DNA of 54,069 nucleotides from Billgrantia endophytica (GTDB lineage: Bacteria; Pseudomonadota; Gammaproteobacteria; Pseudomonadales; Halomonadaceae). A program made the position numbers and the translations under genes. Of the stretch, positions 1 through 7,315 are shown piece after piece (the first letter of the stretch is position 1; each line of letters opens with the position of its first letter). The stretch covers positions 1 through 54,069 of the forward strand of contig NZ_PNRF01000009.1 of NCBI RefSeq assembly GCF_002879615.1, written 5' to 3'. The notes under the pieces are model-generated. The model ran no database searches. It saw nothing but the letters and a program-made list of their open reading frames with translations, and was not told the DNA's origin.

Positions 1-262
1 CGGGCATGGGTAGTGCGTGGTGGGCGAGTCGCGGCCCGCACGGGTCGCGCGGATAGAAACTGGTAGCAGGGAATTCAGTTGCCCAGGTGGCTATTGCGTC
101 GCGGCCCGCACGGGTCGCGCGGATAGAAACAGCCGAGAGCGAGATGATCAGTACCAGCACAGCGGTCGCGGCCCGCACGGGTCGCGCGGATAGAAACATA
201 CCGCCAAGGATGCGCTGGCAGCCGGGCTGGGTCGCGGTCCGCACGGCCGCGTGGATAGAAAC
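1..262 (+). CRISPR. Distal end of a CRISPR array (four repeats)
   Basis: Three identical 33-nt repeats lie at 28-60, 98-130 and 165-197. Each begins GTCGCGGCCCGCACGG and ends GCGGATAGAAAC. A fourth, degenerate 32-nt copy at 231-262 differs in the middle (GGTCC, GGCCGCGTGG). Spacers are 37, 34 and 33 nt (61-97, 131-164, 198-230), and a partial spacer runs off the left edge. The degenerate last repeat and the GAAAC end place the leader to the left, outside the window, with transcription rightward. The repeat resembles type I-C repeats, but no cas gene is present here, so the subtype is inference. Confidence 0.93.
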
Positions 263-280
263 CTGCCGGCGCCAGCGAGG

Positions 281-433
281 GCTGTGGCATGCGGGCGCAT
301 GAGTGCCTAGCTGGAGCAGGTGGTGGAGGCGCCGGACGAGTTGACGCAGCTTGCGGTGCGTTCGCAGCACATGCAGCGTTGGCAGGTCCCCCGCAACGAG
401 TACCGTCGCGACCAGGGCAAGCGGGCTGGGCCT
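281..433 (+). pseudogene. Broken DUF4202 fragment, partial duplicate of the gene at 2565
   Basis: This stretch is nearly identical to 2663-2842, the middle of the intact DUF4202 gene. Three lesions are visible: one G missing in the run at about 291 (frameshift), a TAG replacing a TGG Trp codon just after, and an in-frame loss of 10 codons between the NEY and RRDQ codons. Start and end of the gene are absent. After about 433 the similarity stops. The same frame stays open to a TGA at about 490 with sequence I do not recognise. It lies only 18 bp after the CRISPR array. Confidence 0.85.
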
Positions 434-497
434 ATCTCGCTCATGCTCGAGCTCGAGCCGCGCAACACCGACCAAGCCGTGCCCTATTGATAAGTGC

Positions 498-553
498 GGG
501 GTTATTGGGGTTATTAGAATTTGCACATTTCTCATAAGAGTTGCTATAACCCC
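498..553 (+). promoter_or_regulatory. Putative hic promoter and HicB operator
   Basis: A sigma-70 type promoter is visible: TTGCAC at 521-526, 18-bp spacer, TATAAC at 545-550. Two direct copies of GGGGTTATT (498-506 and 507-515) lie upstream, and the inverted sequence ATAACCCC (546-553) overlaps the -10 box. HicB-type antitoxins bind inverted repeats at their own promoters, so this is a plausible autoregulatory operator. Binding is inference. Confidence 0.55.
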
Positions 554-571
554 ATTAACAGACAGAAAGGA

Positions 572-673
572 GCTGGAGGTGGCAAGCCCGTCACCATCAC
601 AGTGCCTCACCCGAAGAAGGATGTGAAAATAGGGGTGGAAAAGGCGATCAGGAAACAGGCTGGCCTCGCGTGA
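572..673 (+). pseudogene. hicA: hicA toxin remnant (C-terminal half only)
   Basis: The frame at 572-673 encodes GKPVTITVPHPKKD followed by KAIRKQAGLA and a TGA. This is the typical C-terminal half of HicA mRNA interferases (a VPHPKKD-type motif and a final RKQAGL helix). The N-terminal half with the beta-strand and catalytic His (GSHH region) is missing and no start codon lies in frame; the frame is closed by a TAG upstream. The promoter upstream and hicB downstream are intact. The fragment cannot make an active toxin. Confidence 0.75.
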
Positions 674-719
674 GGTCGGCGCTTGGCTTGCCACCTTCGG
701 CTCAATAGGAGGGATAACC

Positions 720-1133
720 ATGCACTACCCCATCGCTATCGAGATCGGCGACGAGCAGCACGCCTATGGCGTCGTCGTTCCCGATCTGCCCGGCTGCTTC
801 TCCGCCGGCGATACCTTCGACGAAGCCATTGCCAACGCCCGTGAGGCCATTGAAGGTCATCTTGAGGTGCTTGCCGAGCACGGCGATCCGATTCCCATGA
901 CCAAGAGTCTCGAGCAGCATGTGGCGAATCCCGAGTTCGCGGGCTGGATCTGGGCAGCGGTCGAGATCGACATGGCGCCCTACCTGGGCAAAAGCCACAA
1001 GATCAACGTCACGCTGCCGGAGCTGCTCATCAAGCGTATCGACACCACCGTGGCAAGGAACAGCGATTACAAGACACGCTCAGGCTTTCTGGCCGAAGCG
1101 GCACTACATGAACTGGAGCGCTGCGCGCCCTAA
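720..1133 (+). CDS. hicB: HicB-family antitoxin, orphaned
   Basis: A 137-residue protein. Residues 1-65 form the HicB-like partial RNase H fold (YGVVVPDLPGCFSAGDT motif, then the EAI..AREAIEGHLE helix). Residues about 92-135 look like a ribbon-helix-helix DNA-binding domain (INVTLPELLIKRID...RSGFLAEAALHELE). In a complete system HicB binds and neutralises HicA and represses the operon. A strong AGGAGG lies 7 nt before the ATG. The partner toxin just upstream is reduced to a fragment, so this antitoxin has no cognate toxin in the window. It may protect against homologous toxins elsewhere or be drifting. A terminator follows directly. Confidence 0.9.
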   Translation: MHYPIAIEIGDEQHAYGVVVPDLPGCFSAGDTFDEAIANAREAIEGHLEVLAEHGDPIPMTKSLEQHVANPEFAGWIWAAVEIDMAPYLGKSHKINVTLPELLIKRIDTTVARNSDYKTRSGFLAEAALHELERCAP

Positions 1134-1136
1134 CGC

Positions 1137-1170
1137 AAGCTCCCCAGCCAATGGCCGGGGAGCTTTCTTC
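1137..1170 (+). terminator. Rho-independent terminator after hicB
   Basis: A 9-bp perfect stem AAGCTCCCC / GGGGAGCTT with an 11-nt loop is followed by TTCTTC. It begins 4 nt after the hicB stop. Confidence 0.75.
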
Positions 1171-1191
1171 TGACGCTTTCCTAAATTCCTA

Positions 1192-1630
1192 TCACCACCC
1201 ATACCGCCGCGCCTGGCTCACCACCATGCCGCGCACATCGCGCTGCCGCACCGCAAATGCCCAATCCGATCGAGCGGCGGTATCAACCGCAACTGCCCGC
1301 CAATCCTATGACTGTGAAAAAGTCTCTGCTCGCCATCCTAATCCACCATCACCAGATCGGCATGCTGCGCCACCCTTGCCTCATTCACCACCAGCACATC
1401 ACCCTCGATCATCTTCGGCTACATAGGCAACAGGCTCGGCTTGAGCAGCTGATGTCGATTTCGTGGCTCACCGGCATGCATGACCACGTAATATTGGCAG
1501 CCATTCAGCCAGTACTTGCCGAGGCGCGTCACCGGCCGTTCGGCATCGACAGCTCAACACTGGGAGCCCTAGCCGGGCGAAGTGTTATGCCCAGCGGCAT
1601 GGCGTCGAAATCGAAGAAGCTCAGCGCTTG
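1192..1630 (-). pseudogene. Decayed S24/LexA-type peptidase (phage repressor-like)
   Basis: Reading the minus strand, one frame gives ...PM-stop-PKMIEGDVLVVNEARVAQH followed by ADLVMVD. This matches the S24 peptidase segment S-M-E-P-K-M-I-x-G-D-x-L-V-V that carries the catalytic Ser. Here the Ser codon reads CCT (Pro) and the Glu codon reads TAG. Further stops and frameshifts follow. The end, after another shift, reads RGMVVSQARRYGW, like the C-terminal strand of such repressors. The N-terminal limit is not defined. It is dead by several independent lesions. A UmuD-like origin is possible but fits less well. Confidence 0.5.
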
Positions 1631-1721
1631 ATGGAAACGCCTGCCGCGCGGCAGGTCGCTCTGCCTTTCGTGCAGGTCTGTAGCCGTTCCAGCGGGCAGC
1701 GTTTCGCTCTATTCATCGAGC

Positions 1722-2251
1722 ATGGCCAGGGCCTACGCCGACCCCAATCGCAAGGTGATGTCGCTGTGGACCATGGGCATGAACCAGCATACCCGGGACA
1801 CATGGGTCAACGGTCTGGTCTACAATGTGCATCTACTGATGGGCAAGATATCGGAACCGGGCAATAGCTCGTTCTCGCTGACGGGGCAGCCTTCCGCCTG
1901 TGGCACCGCCCGTGAAGTGGGCACGTTCGCCCATCGCCTGCCCTCCGATATGGTGGTGACCGATCCCGAACACCGCGCGTTCGCCGAGCGGATGTGGCAG
2001 CTGCCGGAAGGCACCATTCCCGAGACACCAGGTTATCACGCCGTTCTGCAGAGTCGCATGCTCAAAGATGGCAAGCTGAACTGCTGGACGAGGTGCCGGA
2101 CGACGGGTATGACCTGTGGCTGTGCACCGGCCGGGTACTGGAGCATTGGCATACCGGCAGCATGACCCGCCGTGTGCCGGAGCTGCATCGTGCCCAGCCG
2201 AACGCGCTTCTCTACATGCATGATGCCGATGCCCGAGTCAACGGGGAGGGG
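1722..2251 (+). pseudogene. napA: napA fragments (periplasmic nitrate reductase catalytic subunit)
   Basis: Codons 1722-2085 encode a central NapA segment: [49 protein letters not shown] and [17 protein letters not shown]. These are hallmark molybdopterin-enzyme sequences of NapA. At about 2086 the frame shifts and the text jumps to a far C-terminal segment ([23 protein letters not shown]). From memory of the E. coli protein, roughly 270 residues between the two pieces are missing. The N-terminal third with the 4Fe-4S cysteines and the extreme C-terminus are absent. The preceding 1631-1721 holds only a 16-bp palindrome (1640-1655) and no gene. Confidence 0.85.
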
Positions 2252-2256
2252 GTGCA

Positions 2257-2520
2257 ATGTTCGAGGGCAAACGGCTTGAACTGGCGCAGCGCGTGTGGCG
2301 CACCATGGAGCGTACCGACTCCCGCGAATGCCGCAATTGTCACGACTTCGAATACATGGACTACATGGATCAGAGTGAACGCGCCCTGCAGCGTCATCTA
2401 CAGGGCGAGGCGGAGGGCAAGACCTGCATTGACTGTCATAAGGGCGTCGCGCACAAGCTGCCCGACATGAGCGAACTGGATCCCAGCGTGGCGCCCGGCG
2501 GGCTGCAGAATGAGGGGTGA
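2257..2520 (+). pseudogene. napC: napC C-terminal fragment (tetraheme quinol dehydrogenase)
   Basis: The 87-codon open frame encodes the last part of a NapC/NirT cytochrome: [13 protein letters not shown], then two heme-binding sites ECRNCH and [16 protein letters not shown]. NapC proteins have four CxxCH hemes and an N-terminal membrane anchor of about 200 residues in total. The anchor and the first two hemes are missing. It is fused almost directly to the napA remnant, so napB and the first half of napC are gone. The ATG at 2257 is probably fortuitous. A product would have no signal sequence and could not receive heme. Confidence 0.85.
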
Positions 2521-2564
2521 TTTACGGTTATGCTGTCTTCTGAACCCCATGCCGGAGCTTCGCC

Positions 2565-3149
2565 ATGATCACTGTCTTCCAACAAACCATCACCGCCCTC
2601 GATGCTCTCCATGCGGAGGATCCGCGACGGGTGGAGGTCGACGGTGAGTCGTTGCCGCTGGAGCTGTGGCATGCGGGGCGCATGAGCGCCTGGCTGGAAC
2701 AGGTGGTGGAGTCACCGGACGAGCTGACGCAGCTTGCGGTGCGTTCGCAGCACATGCAGCGTTGGCAGGTCCCCCGCAGCGAGTATCCCGAGGGGCGGGT
2801 AGGGTACCTGACCTGGCGTCGCGACCAGGGCAAGCGGGCAGGCGAGACCACGGCGCGGGTCATGGAGGAGTGCGGCTATTCGCCGGAGGATGGCGCGCGG
2901 GTGGCGCAGATGATCCGCAAGCAGGGGCTGGGCCGCGATGAGGGTACCCAGGCGGTGGAGGACTGCGCCTGCCTGGTGTTCCTGGAGAACTATTTCGGTG
3001 ACTTTTCGAAGCAGGTGGAGCACGACCACCTGATCCGTATCGTGCGGAAGACCTGGGGCAAGATGTCGCCACGGGCTCGTGAGCTGGCGCTGAGCCTGCC
3101 CATGAGCGATGAGGCGCGTGGGCTGGTGGAGGAGGCCCTGGCGGGCTAG
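2565..3149 (+). CDS. DUF4202 family protein
   Basis: A 194-residue soluble protein of the DUF4202 family; biochemical function unknown to me. Visible features are HAGRMSAWLEQV near residue 35, RSQHMQRWQVPRSEYPEGR near 60-78, a Trp/Arg-rich stretch YLTWRRDQGKRAGE, and a C-terminal helical part. The His and Arg residues in RSQHMQRW look like possible metal or phosphate ligands, which is inference only. GGAG lies 9 nt before the ATG. It follows the dead nap fragments, but the intact frame argues for an independent function. A damaged partial copy lies 2.4 kb upstream. Confidence 0.85.
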   Translation: MITVFQQTITALDALHAEDPRRVEVDGESLPLELWHAGRMSAWLEQVVESPDELTQLAVRSQHMQRWQVPRSEYPEGRVGYLTWRRDQGKRAGETTARVMEECGYSPEDGARVAQMIRKQGLGRDEGTQAVEDCACLVFLENYFGDFSKQVEHDHLIRIVRKTWGKMSPRARELALSLPMSDEARGLVEEALAG

Positions 3150-3202
3150 GCTCTGCCGGCTCCCCGCCGATTTCAGGCAGAGCCTGCCGATGCCCAGGCG
3201 GT

Positions 3203-3523
3203 TTACGGGACCAGTGTCTGGGCGGCTTCCAGGTAGGCCTCGCCGTTGCTTTTCACCCGTTCGATATCCCCGGTTTCCGAGCCCTGGTGTACCTCTTCCA
3301 GGGTGAAGGCCATGGCTTCCACTTCCTCGGTGATCGTTTCCAGGGCGTTTTCCAGGGTATAGGTCAGCTCATGGATGGTGCCCAGATCGGTCATGCTCAG
3401 CTCGTCCTGGGCCAGCAGTGCTGCCAGTTGCTGGTTGTACGCCGAAAAATTCGTGACCGCGTCGGTCAGGGTTTCCGCGGGTTCGCCCTTGAAGTGGGCG
3501 GGCCTTGAATCGGCGAGGGTATG
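3203..3523 (-). pseudogene. DUF6746-like periplasmic protein lacking its N-terminus
   Basis: Minus-strand frame open from 3523 to a stop at 3203. It encodes SRPAHFKGEPAETLTDAV, an alanine-rich helix, then LTYTLENALETITEE, EEVHQGSETGD and AYLEAAQTLVP. This matches my memory of small helical periplasmic DUF6746 proteins of about 130 residues that begin with a signal peptide. Here a TGA (3524-3526) interrupts just where the signal peptide should join, and no ATG/GTG occurs before an internal Met at 3394. Use of that Met would give a 63-residue cytoplasmic half protein. Either a frameshift killed the gene or a sequencing error lies near 3525. Confidence 0.55.
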
Positions 3524-3627
3524 TCACAAGCAACGTTTGCCATTGCGGCCTGGCGGCAGGCAGGTGGCAACGAATTGCGCAAAGCGGATTTGACAGGAAG
3601 CGGTGGAGGGAACTAGATTCTTATGGC

Positions 3628-3646
3628 AATGATAATCGTTATCATT
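3628..3646. promoter_or_regulatory. Fur box
   Basis: AATGATAATCGTTATCATT is a 19-bp near-perfect palindrome matching the classic Fur operator (GATAATGATAATCATTATC register). It lies 24 bp before the ATG of the small gene at 3670, where it would block transcription under iron-replete conditions. Confidence 0.85.
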
Positions 3647-3669
3647 AATAAAATCTATTGGAGGTCTCC

Positions 3670-3930
3670 ATGTCGTTCCGCATCAATACCGCGTTCAAGG
3701 GGGTGGGTCCCACGCTGCAGATATGTGATGCCACGTCGGGTTCGGTGCGCCTGGCCTGGGAGCATCAGCGTCAGGCACCGGATATTTCCGAAGAGGATCG
3801 GGAACTGATGCAGCTATGTCGTGAAGAAGCGACCCACAACCTGCTCCGTCGGCGTTTCCTGCTGACGACCGAGCAGTACCTGAAGGGTGAGCTGGACGCC
3901 GCCGGGCAGCCCCGCACGCGCGCTAGATGA
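3670..3930 (+). CDS. Small protein under a Fur box, function unknown
   Basis: An 86-residue soluble protein that I do not recognise. The start at 3670 is set by GGAGG at 3660-3664; an earlier in-frame ATG at 3658 lies inside that site. The sequence begins MSFRINTAFKGVGPTLQI and has a charged helical middle (DISEEDRELMQLCREEA) and a basic stretch LLRRRFLL. There is no signal peptide or membrane segment. It has one Cys in the first third and one in the middle helix. The Fur box immediately upstream implies induction by iron limitation, so a role in iron economy is plausible but unproven. It stands alone; the next gene is on the opposite strand 9 bp away. Confidence 0.75.
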   Translation: MSFRINTAFKGVGPTLQICDATSGSVRLAWEHQRQAPDISEEDRELMQLCREEATHNLLRRRFLLTTEQYLKGELDAAGQPRTRAR

Positions 3931-3939
3931 GCTGACTCG

Positions 3940-5022
3940 TCAGGCCAGAGCCAGGCTCAGGCCGCTGGTGGTTTCACACGGCTTGCCATGTCGCAGGGTC
4001 AGGCGCCGCTCGCTCAGGTTCATGACCACGGAGAAGAGCGTTTCCATGCGCTCGTCGGGGGGCTGGTCGGGGTTGAAGTGACGGCAGATCGACATCGGGG
4101 CGTTGTCGTGGTCGCTGAGGGCCCCGAACAGGGTGGTTTCGTCTATACGGGCGTCAACGGGCAGCCCTTCCCGTATCAGGGTGTCGAGCCTCTCCAGCCG
4201 TGGGCGTGAGTCGATGCGCGGGTAGTCTTCCACCGGGCAGGTGGTGGGCAGGGCGTAGAGGTGGTTGGTATGGGTGACCACGCCGTCTTCGGGCGTCAGG
4301 CGGCCGGGTTCGCCGGGCTGTACTTCCATCCCCTGTGCCTGGCCGTCGCCGCTGGCCAGCAGGAAATGGGCCGGCGAGCAGATTCGGTCATGGGTGGCCA
4401 CGCGAAGCGCGCTTTCCAGGTCGGGGCTCTCCAGGATCTTGCGCAGGGCAACGTGGATCGGCAGTCCCTCGCCACAGGTCTGCGAGCGGATGGCATTGAG
4501 GCATACGCCGATCCCTCTGGCATTCATGCCGATCTTTCCCACCATACCCGCTTCTCCCACGCTGATCAGCGGGGTCGTACCGGTGCCTTCTATCCTCAAT
4601 ACCACCACGTTATGCAACTGGTCGTTACGCCAGTCCCAGTTCTGGGCCAGCCACTGCTGGCCGTGGCGTCGCAGGGAAAAGGCCGAGCAGCCGCCGCTGG
4701 AACGGGTCAGGGCGATCTCGCTGCGACAGTTGAGGGTCAGGATATCGAGGAAGTCGACGCCGGCGCCACGGGCGATGCCCTCCATCTCCTCGATGATCGC
4801 CGGGAAGCCACGTTCGATCATGGGCTGGAAGCGAACGGCTTCCTGGCGCGCCTCCTCCCAGGCGATGCCGACGAAATCATGGAAGAGCCGGTCGTAGACC
4901 TCGAGGCTGTGCTGGATGAGCCTTGCATGAGTGCTGCCGTGGGCCTCTCCGACAATGTGACGGTTGCCGGCAAGCTCGGTCACGGCTAGGCTGGCGAAGC
5001 ATGCGGTATCGACTGGGGTCAC
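3940..5022 (-). CDS. C45 family acyltransferase/peptidase (isopenicillin N acyltransferase-like)
   Basis: A 360-residue Ntn-hydrolase of the acyl-CoA:6-aminopenicillanate acyltransferase type. The self-cleavage site is visible as SSGGCSAFSL with the nucleophile Cys at residue 112; cleavage before it would give small and large subunits. NWDWRNDQ and the VGEAGMVGKIGMNARGIGV stretch are also typical. Bacterial members are amidohydrolases or acyltransferases of mostly unknown substrate. The start is GTG (5020-5022), which overlaps the TGA of the upstream hydrolase gene as GTGA, so the two are probably translationally coupled. No signal peptide is seen. Confidence 0.82.
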   Translation of the reverse strand: MTPVDTACFASLAVTELAGNRHIVGEAHGSTHARLIQHSLEVYDRLFHDFVGIAWEEARQEAVRFQPMIERGFPAIIEEMEGIARGAGVDFLDILTLNCRSEIALTRSSGGCSAFSLRRHGQQWLAQNWDWRNDQLHNVVVLRIEGTGTTPLISVGEAGMVGKIGMNARGIGVCLNAIRSQTCGEGLPIHVALRKILESPDLESALRVATHDRICSPAHFLLASGDGQAQGMEVQPGEPGRLTPEDGVVTHTNHLYALPTTCPVEDYPRIDSRPRLERLDTLIREGLPVDARIDETTLFGALSDHDNAPMSICRHFNPDQPPDERMETLFSVVMNLSERRLTLRHGKPCETTSGLSLALA

Positions 5023-5780
5023 AGTACCTCCTCGAGCAGGGTCAGGAAGGCCGCCCAGGACCTCTCGTCGGCACGCTCCTGGTAGCGGTCATCGCCGAAT
5101 ACGGTGAACCCGTGGGGGGCGCCGGAATAGACCTGGATCTCGTAGGTAAGCGCTACCGCTTCGAGTTCCTCGGCCAGGGTGGCGACGTCCTCCATGGTGA
5201 CGGAGCTGTCGGCGCCACCGTGGGCGATCAGCAGTGGCGGGGTGTCCTCTGGCCATTCCTGGTCCTCCGGTGTGCCCAGGCTGCCATGGAAGCTGGTGTA
5301 GCCGGCGATGTTCTCGGCCTCGCCGGAACGGGCGAGCTCCAGCGTCACGGCGCCGCCGAAGCAGTAGCCCATCACCACCGTGGCGTCGGCGGCACCCTGC
5401 TCGCGGGCTTCGGCCAGGCCGGCCAGGGTCAGGGCACGCATGCGCTCACGGTCGCTATAGAGGGCGCGGGTGGCGGCCTGACGGTCTTCGGTCGTCTCGG
5501 GGCGATTGCCCTGGCCAAACAGGTCGATGGCGAAGGCATCGTACCCTTCGGCCGCCAGCATGTCGGCGCGCTGGCGCTCGTAGTCGTCGAGTCCGTCCCA
5601 GTCGTGGATGATGAGCACGGTGCCGCGGGCTTCGCCCTCCGCGCTGGCAAGATAGCCTTCGAAGGTTTCCTCGTCATGCTCATAGGTCACGTCCTGGCCG
5701 GCGGGTACGAAGGCGTGGACGGTCCCGGCGGCCAGGCCAAGAGGGGCCAGCAGCAGAGCGGACAGGATCAACGGGCGCAT
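5019..5780 (-). CDS. Secreted dienelactone hydrolase family protein
   Basis: A 253-residue alpha/beta hydrolase with a signal peptide (MRPLILSALLLAPLGLAAGT, cleavage about residue 23). Family features are IIHDWDGLDDYER near 58, the nucleophile elbow GYCFGG with Cys140, an Asp in HGGADSSVT and the His in SGAPHGF. Cys instead of Ser is normal for dienelactone hydrolases. The substrate is unknown; the family cleaves lactones and other small esters. GGAG lies before the chosen ATG; an upstream in-frame extension reaching 6113 overlaps the livK region and is rejected. It forms an operon with the C45 gene through a 4-nt overlap. Confidence 0.85.
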   Translation of the reverse strand: MRPLILSALLLAPLGLAAGTVHAFVPAGQDVTYEHDEETFEGYLASAEGEARGTVLIIHDWDGLDDYERQRADMLAAEGYDAFAIDLFGQGNRPETTEDRQAATRALYSDRERMRALTLAGLAEAREQGAADATVVMGYCFGGAVTLELARSGEAENIAGYTSFHGSLGTPEDQEWPEDTPPLLIAHGGADSSVTMEDVATLAEELEAVALTYEIQVYSGAPHGFTVFGDDRYQERADERSWAAFLTLLEEVL

Positions 5781-6012
5781 GGGAAGCTCCTTGGGTGATC
5801 GGCAGTGGGCTTCCAGTATAGATGCTCCTGGCCGAAGCGAGCCTGAGCGTTGAAGCGACGTCCCGCTCGCTGAAGGGCTTCGGCCAGTATGATCAATGAG
5901 TTGACGGCCTATTCGCCTGAGCTTACGTTGGCAGGGGGGCTTGTGTTTTAGCCGCGAGCCTTCCAGATTTAGGGGGTGCACTTTCTTTGCAACCAGAGTG
6001 AGCAGAACAATC

Positions 6013-7218
6013 ATGAAAAAACGCGTTTTGGCGATGGCAGTGGCGGCATCCAGCCTGATGTTCGCCGGTGCGGCGCAGGCTGAAGTCAAGATTGGTTTCC
6101 TGGGCGGTTTCACCGGCCCGATCGAAAGCCTGACCCCTCCGATCTATGAAGGCGCCCAACTGGCGGTCAGGCATGTCAACGAGCAGGGTGGGATCCTGGG
6201 GGGCCAGACGCTGGTGATGCCCAGCGCGGATACCACCTGCAGCGATGCCTCGGCGGCTTCCAACGCAGCGGACCGCATGGTGAACACCGAGAACGTGACC
6301 GCCATCGTGGGGGCATTGTGTACCGGTGCGACCATTGCCGCGGCCAACAATGCTGCGATTCCCGGTGGCGTGGTAATGGTCTCGCCAGCTTCCACGGCGC
6401 CCGCCGTGACCGATCTGGACGACAATGATCTGGTGTTCCGTACCGTGCCCTCGGACTCCTTCCAGGGTGACATCCTGGCCAGGCTGATGCTTGACAAGGG
6501 TTTCGATGATGTCGCGGTGACTTTCGTCAACAACGATTATGGCCGCGGCCTGGCTGATGCCTTCGTCGAGTCCTTCGAGGCCGGCGGTGGCGTCGTGTCC
6601 GAGAATCTGGCCCATGAGGATGGTCGTGCGGACTATCGCTCCGAGCTGGGCTCGCTCTCTGCCAGTGGCTCCGAAACGCTGGTCGTGCTGGCCTATGCCG
6701 ATGGCTCCGGTCAGACCGTGCTGCGTCAGGCCTATGAAAGCGGCATGTTCACCCAATATGCCGGTGCCGACGGCATGGTGGGCTCCGCCCTGGTCGAGGC
6801 GGTGGGCGCCGATGTCCTCGAGGGCATGATCGCTACCCGCCCGGGCAGCCCCGAGCTTCCCGGTACCGAACTCTTCAACCAGGCAGCCGAGGAAGCGGGC
6901 TTCGACCCCAGCGCGGTATTCGCGGCCCAATCTTACGACGCCGCCTTCCTGCTGGCGCTGGCCATCGAACAGAACGGCAGCGCCGAGCGCGAAGGGCTGT
7001 CCGAGGCGCTGCGCAGCGTTTCCAGCGCGCCGGGTGAAGTGATCCTGCCCGGCGAGTGGGAGAAGGCCGTGGAGCTGATCGCCGCAGGCGAGGAGATCAA
7101 CTACGAAGGGGCGTCCGGTAGCCATGAGTTCGACGAGAACGGCGACGTACCCGGCGTCGTGGTCGAGATGGTCGTGGAGGATGGCGCCTTCGTCGGCAAG
7201 GGCCAGGTCGATCTCTAG
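6013..7218 (+). CDS. ABC transporter substrate-binding protein, branched-chain amino acid (LivK) type
   Basis: A 401-residue periplasmic receptor. A signal peptide (MKKRVLAMAVAASSLMFAGA, cleavage after AQA) is followed by VKIGFLGGFTGPIESL and the two-lobe Leu/Ile/Val-binding fold: YEGAQLAVRHVNEQGGILGG, the serine patch VSPASTAPAVT, then NNDYGRGLADAF. The ligand cannot be told from sequence; members bind branched-chain amino acids, other amino acids, amides or urea. It is convergent to livM and is not in the same transcript as the permease genes, although it is surely their receptor. The start is at the signal-peptide ATG; the longer frame from 5941 has no support. Confidence 0.88.
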   Translation: MKKRVLAMAVAASSLMFAGAAQAEVKIGFLGGFTGPIESLTPPIYEGAQLAVRHVNEQGGILGGQTLVMPSADTTCSDASAASNAADRMVNTENVTAIVGALCTGATIAAANNAAIPGGVVMVSPASTAPAVTDLDDNDLVFRTVPSDSFQGDILARLMLDKGFDDVAVTFVNNDYGRGLADAFVESFEAGGGVVSENLAHEDGRADYRSELGSLSASGSETLVVLAYADGSGQTVLRQAYESGMFTQYAGADGMVGSALVEAVGADVLEGMIATRPGSPELPGTELFNQAAEEAGFDPSAVFAAQSYDAAFLLALAIEQNGSAEREGLSEALRSVSSAPGEVILPGEWEKAVELIAAGEEINYEGASGSHEFDENGDVPGVVVEMVVEDGAFVGKGQVDL

Positions 7219-7266
7219 GCGATTGTTACCCATGCCAAAAGGCTGAAAGAAAGCCTGTAAGAAGGA

Positions 7267-7297
7267 AGCCCCGGCGGGCAGCATCGTCGGGGCTTTT
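7267..7297. terminator. Terminator between the receptor gene and livM
   Basis: AGCCCCGGCG pairs imperfectly with CGTCGGGGCT around a short loop and is followed by TTTT. It lies 49 bp after the receptor stop and 19 bp before the livM stop, so it may serve both convergent transcripts. Confidence 0.7.
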
Positions 7298-7315
7298 GCG
7301 TCGTGGCCGACGTTG

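Noticed and set aside
720..1133. HicB gene as part of a working toxin-antitoxin pair
   Set aside because: The toxin reading frame lacks its N-terminal half and a start codon, so no working pair exists here.
1640..1655. 16-bp palindrome CCTGCCGCGCGGCAGG
   Set aside because: Short, GC-rich and without context; chance is likely at this GC content.
5923..7284. 453-codon open frame on the minus strand opposite the ABC receptor gene
   Set aside because: It is a shadow of high-GC codon use; the plus strand encodes a clear LivK-type protein with signal peptide.
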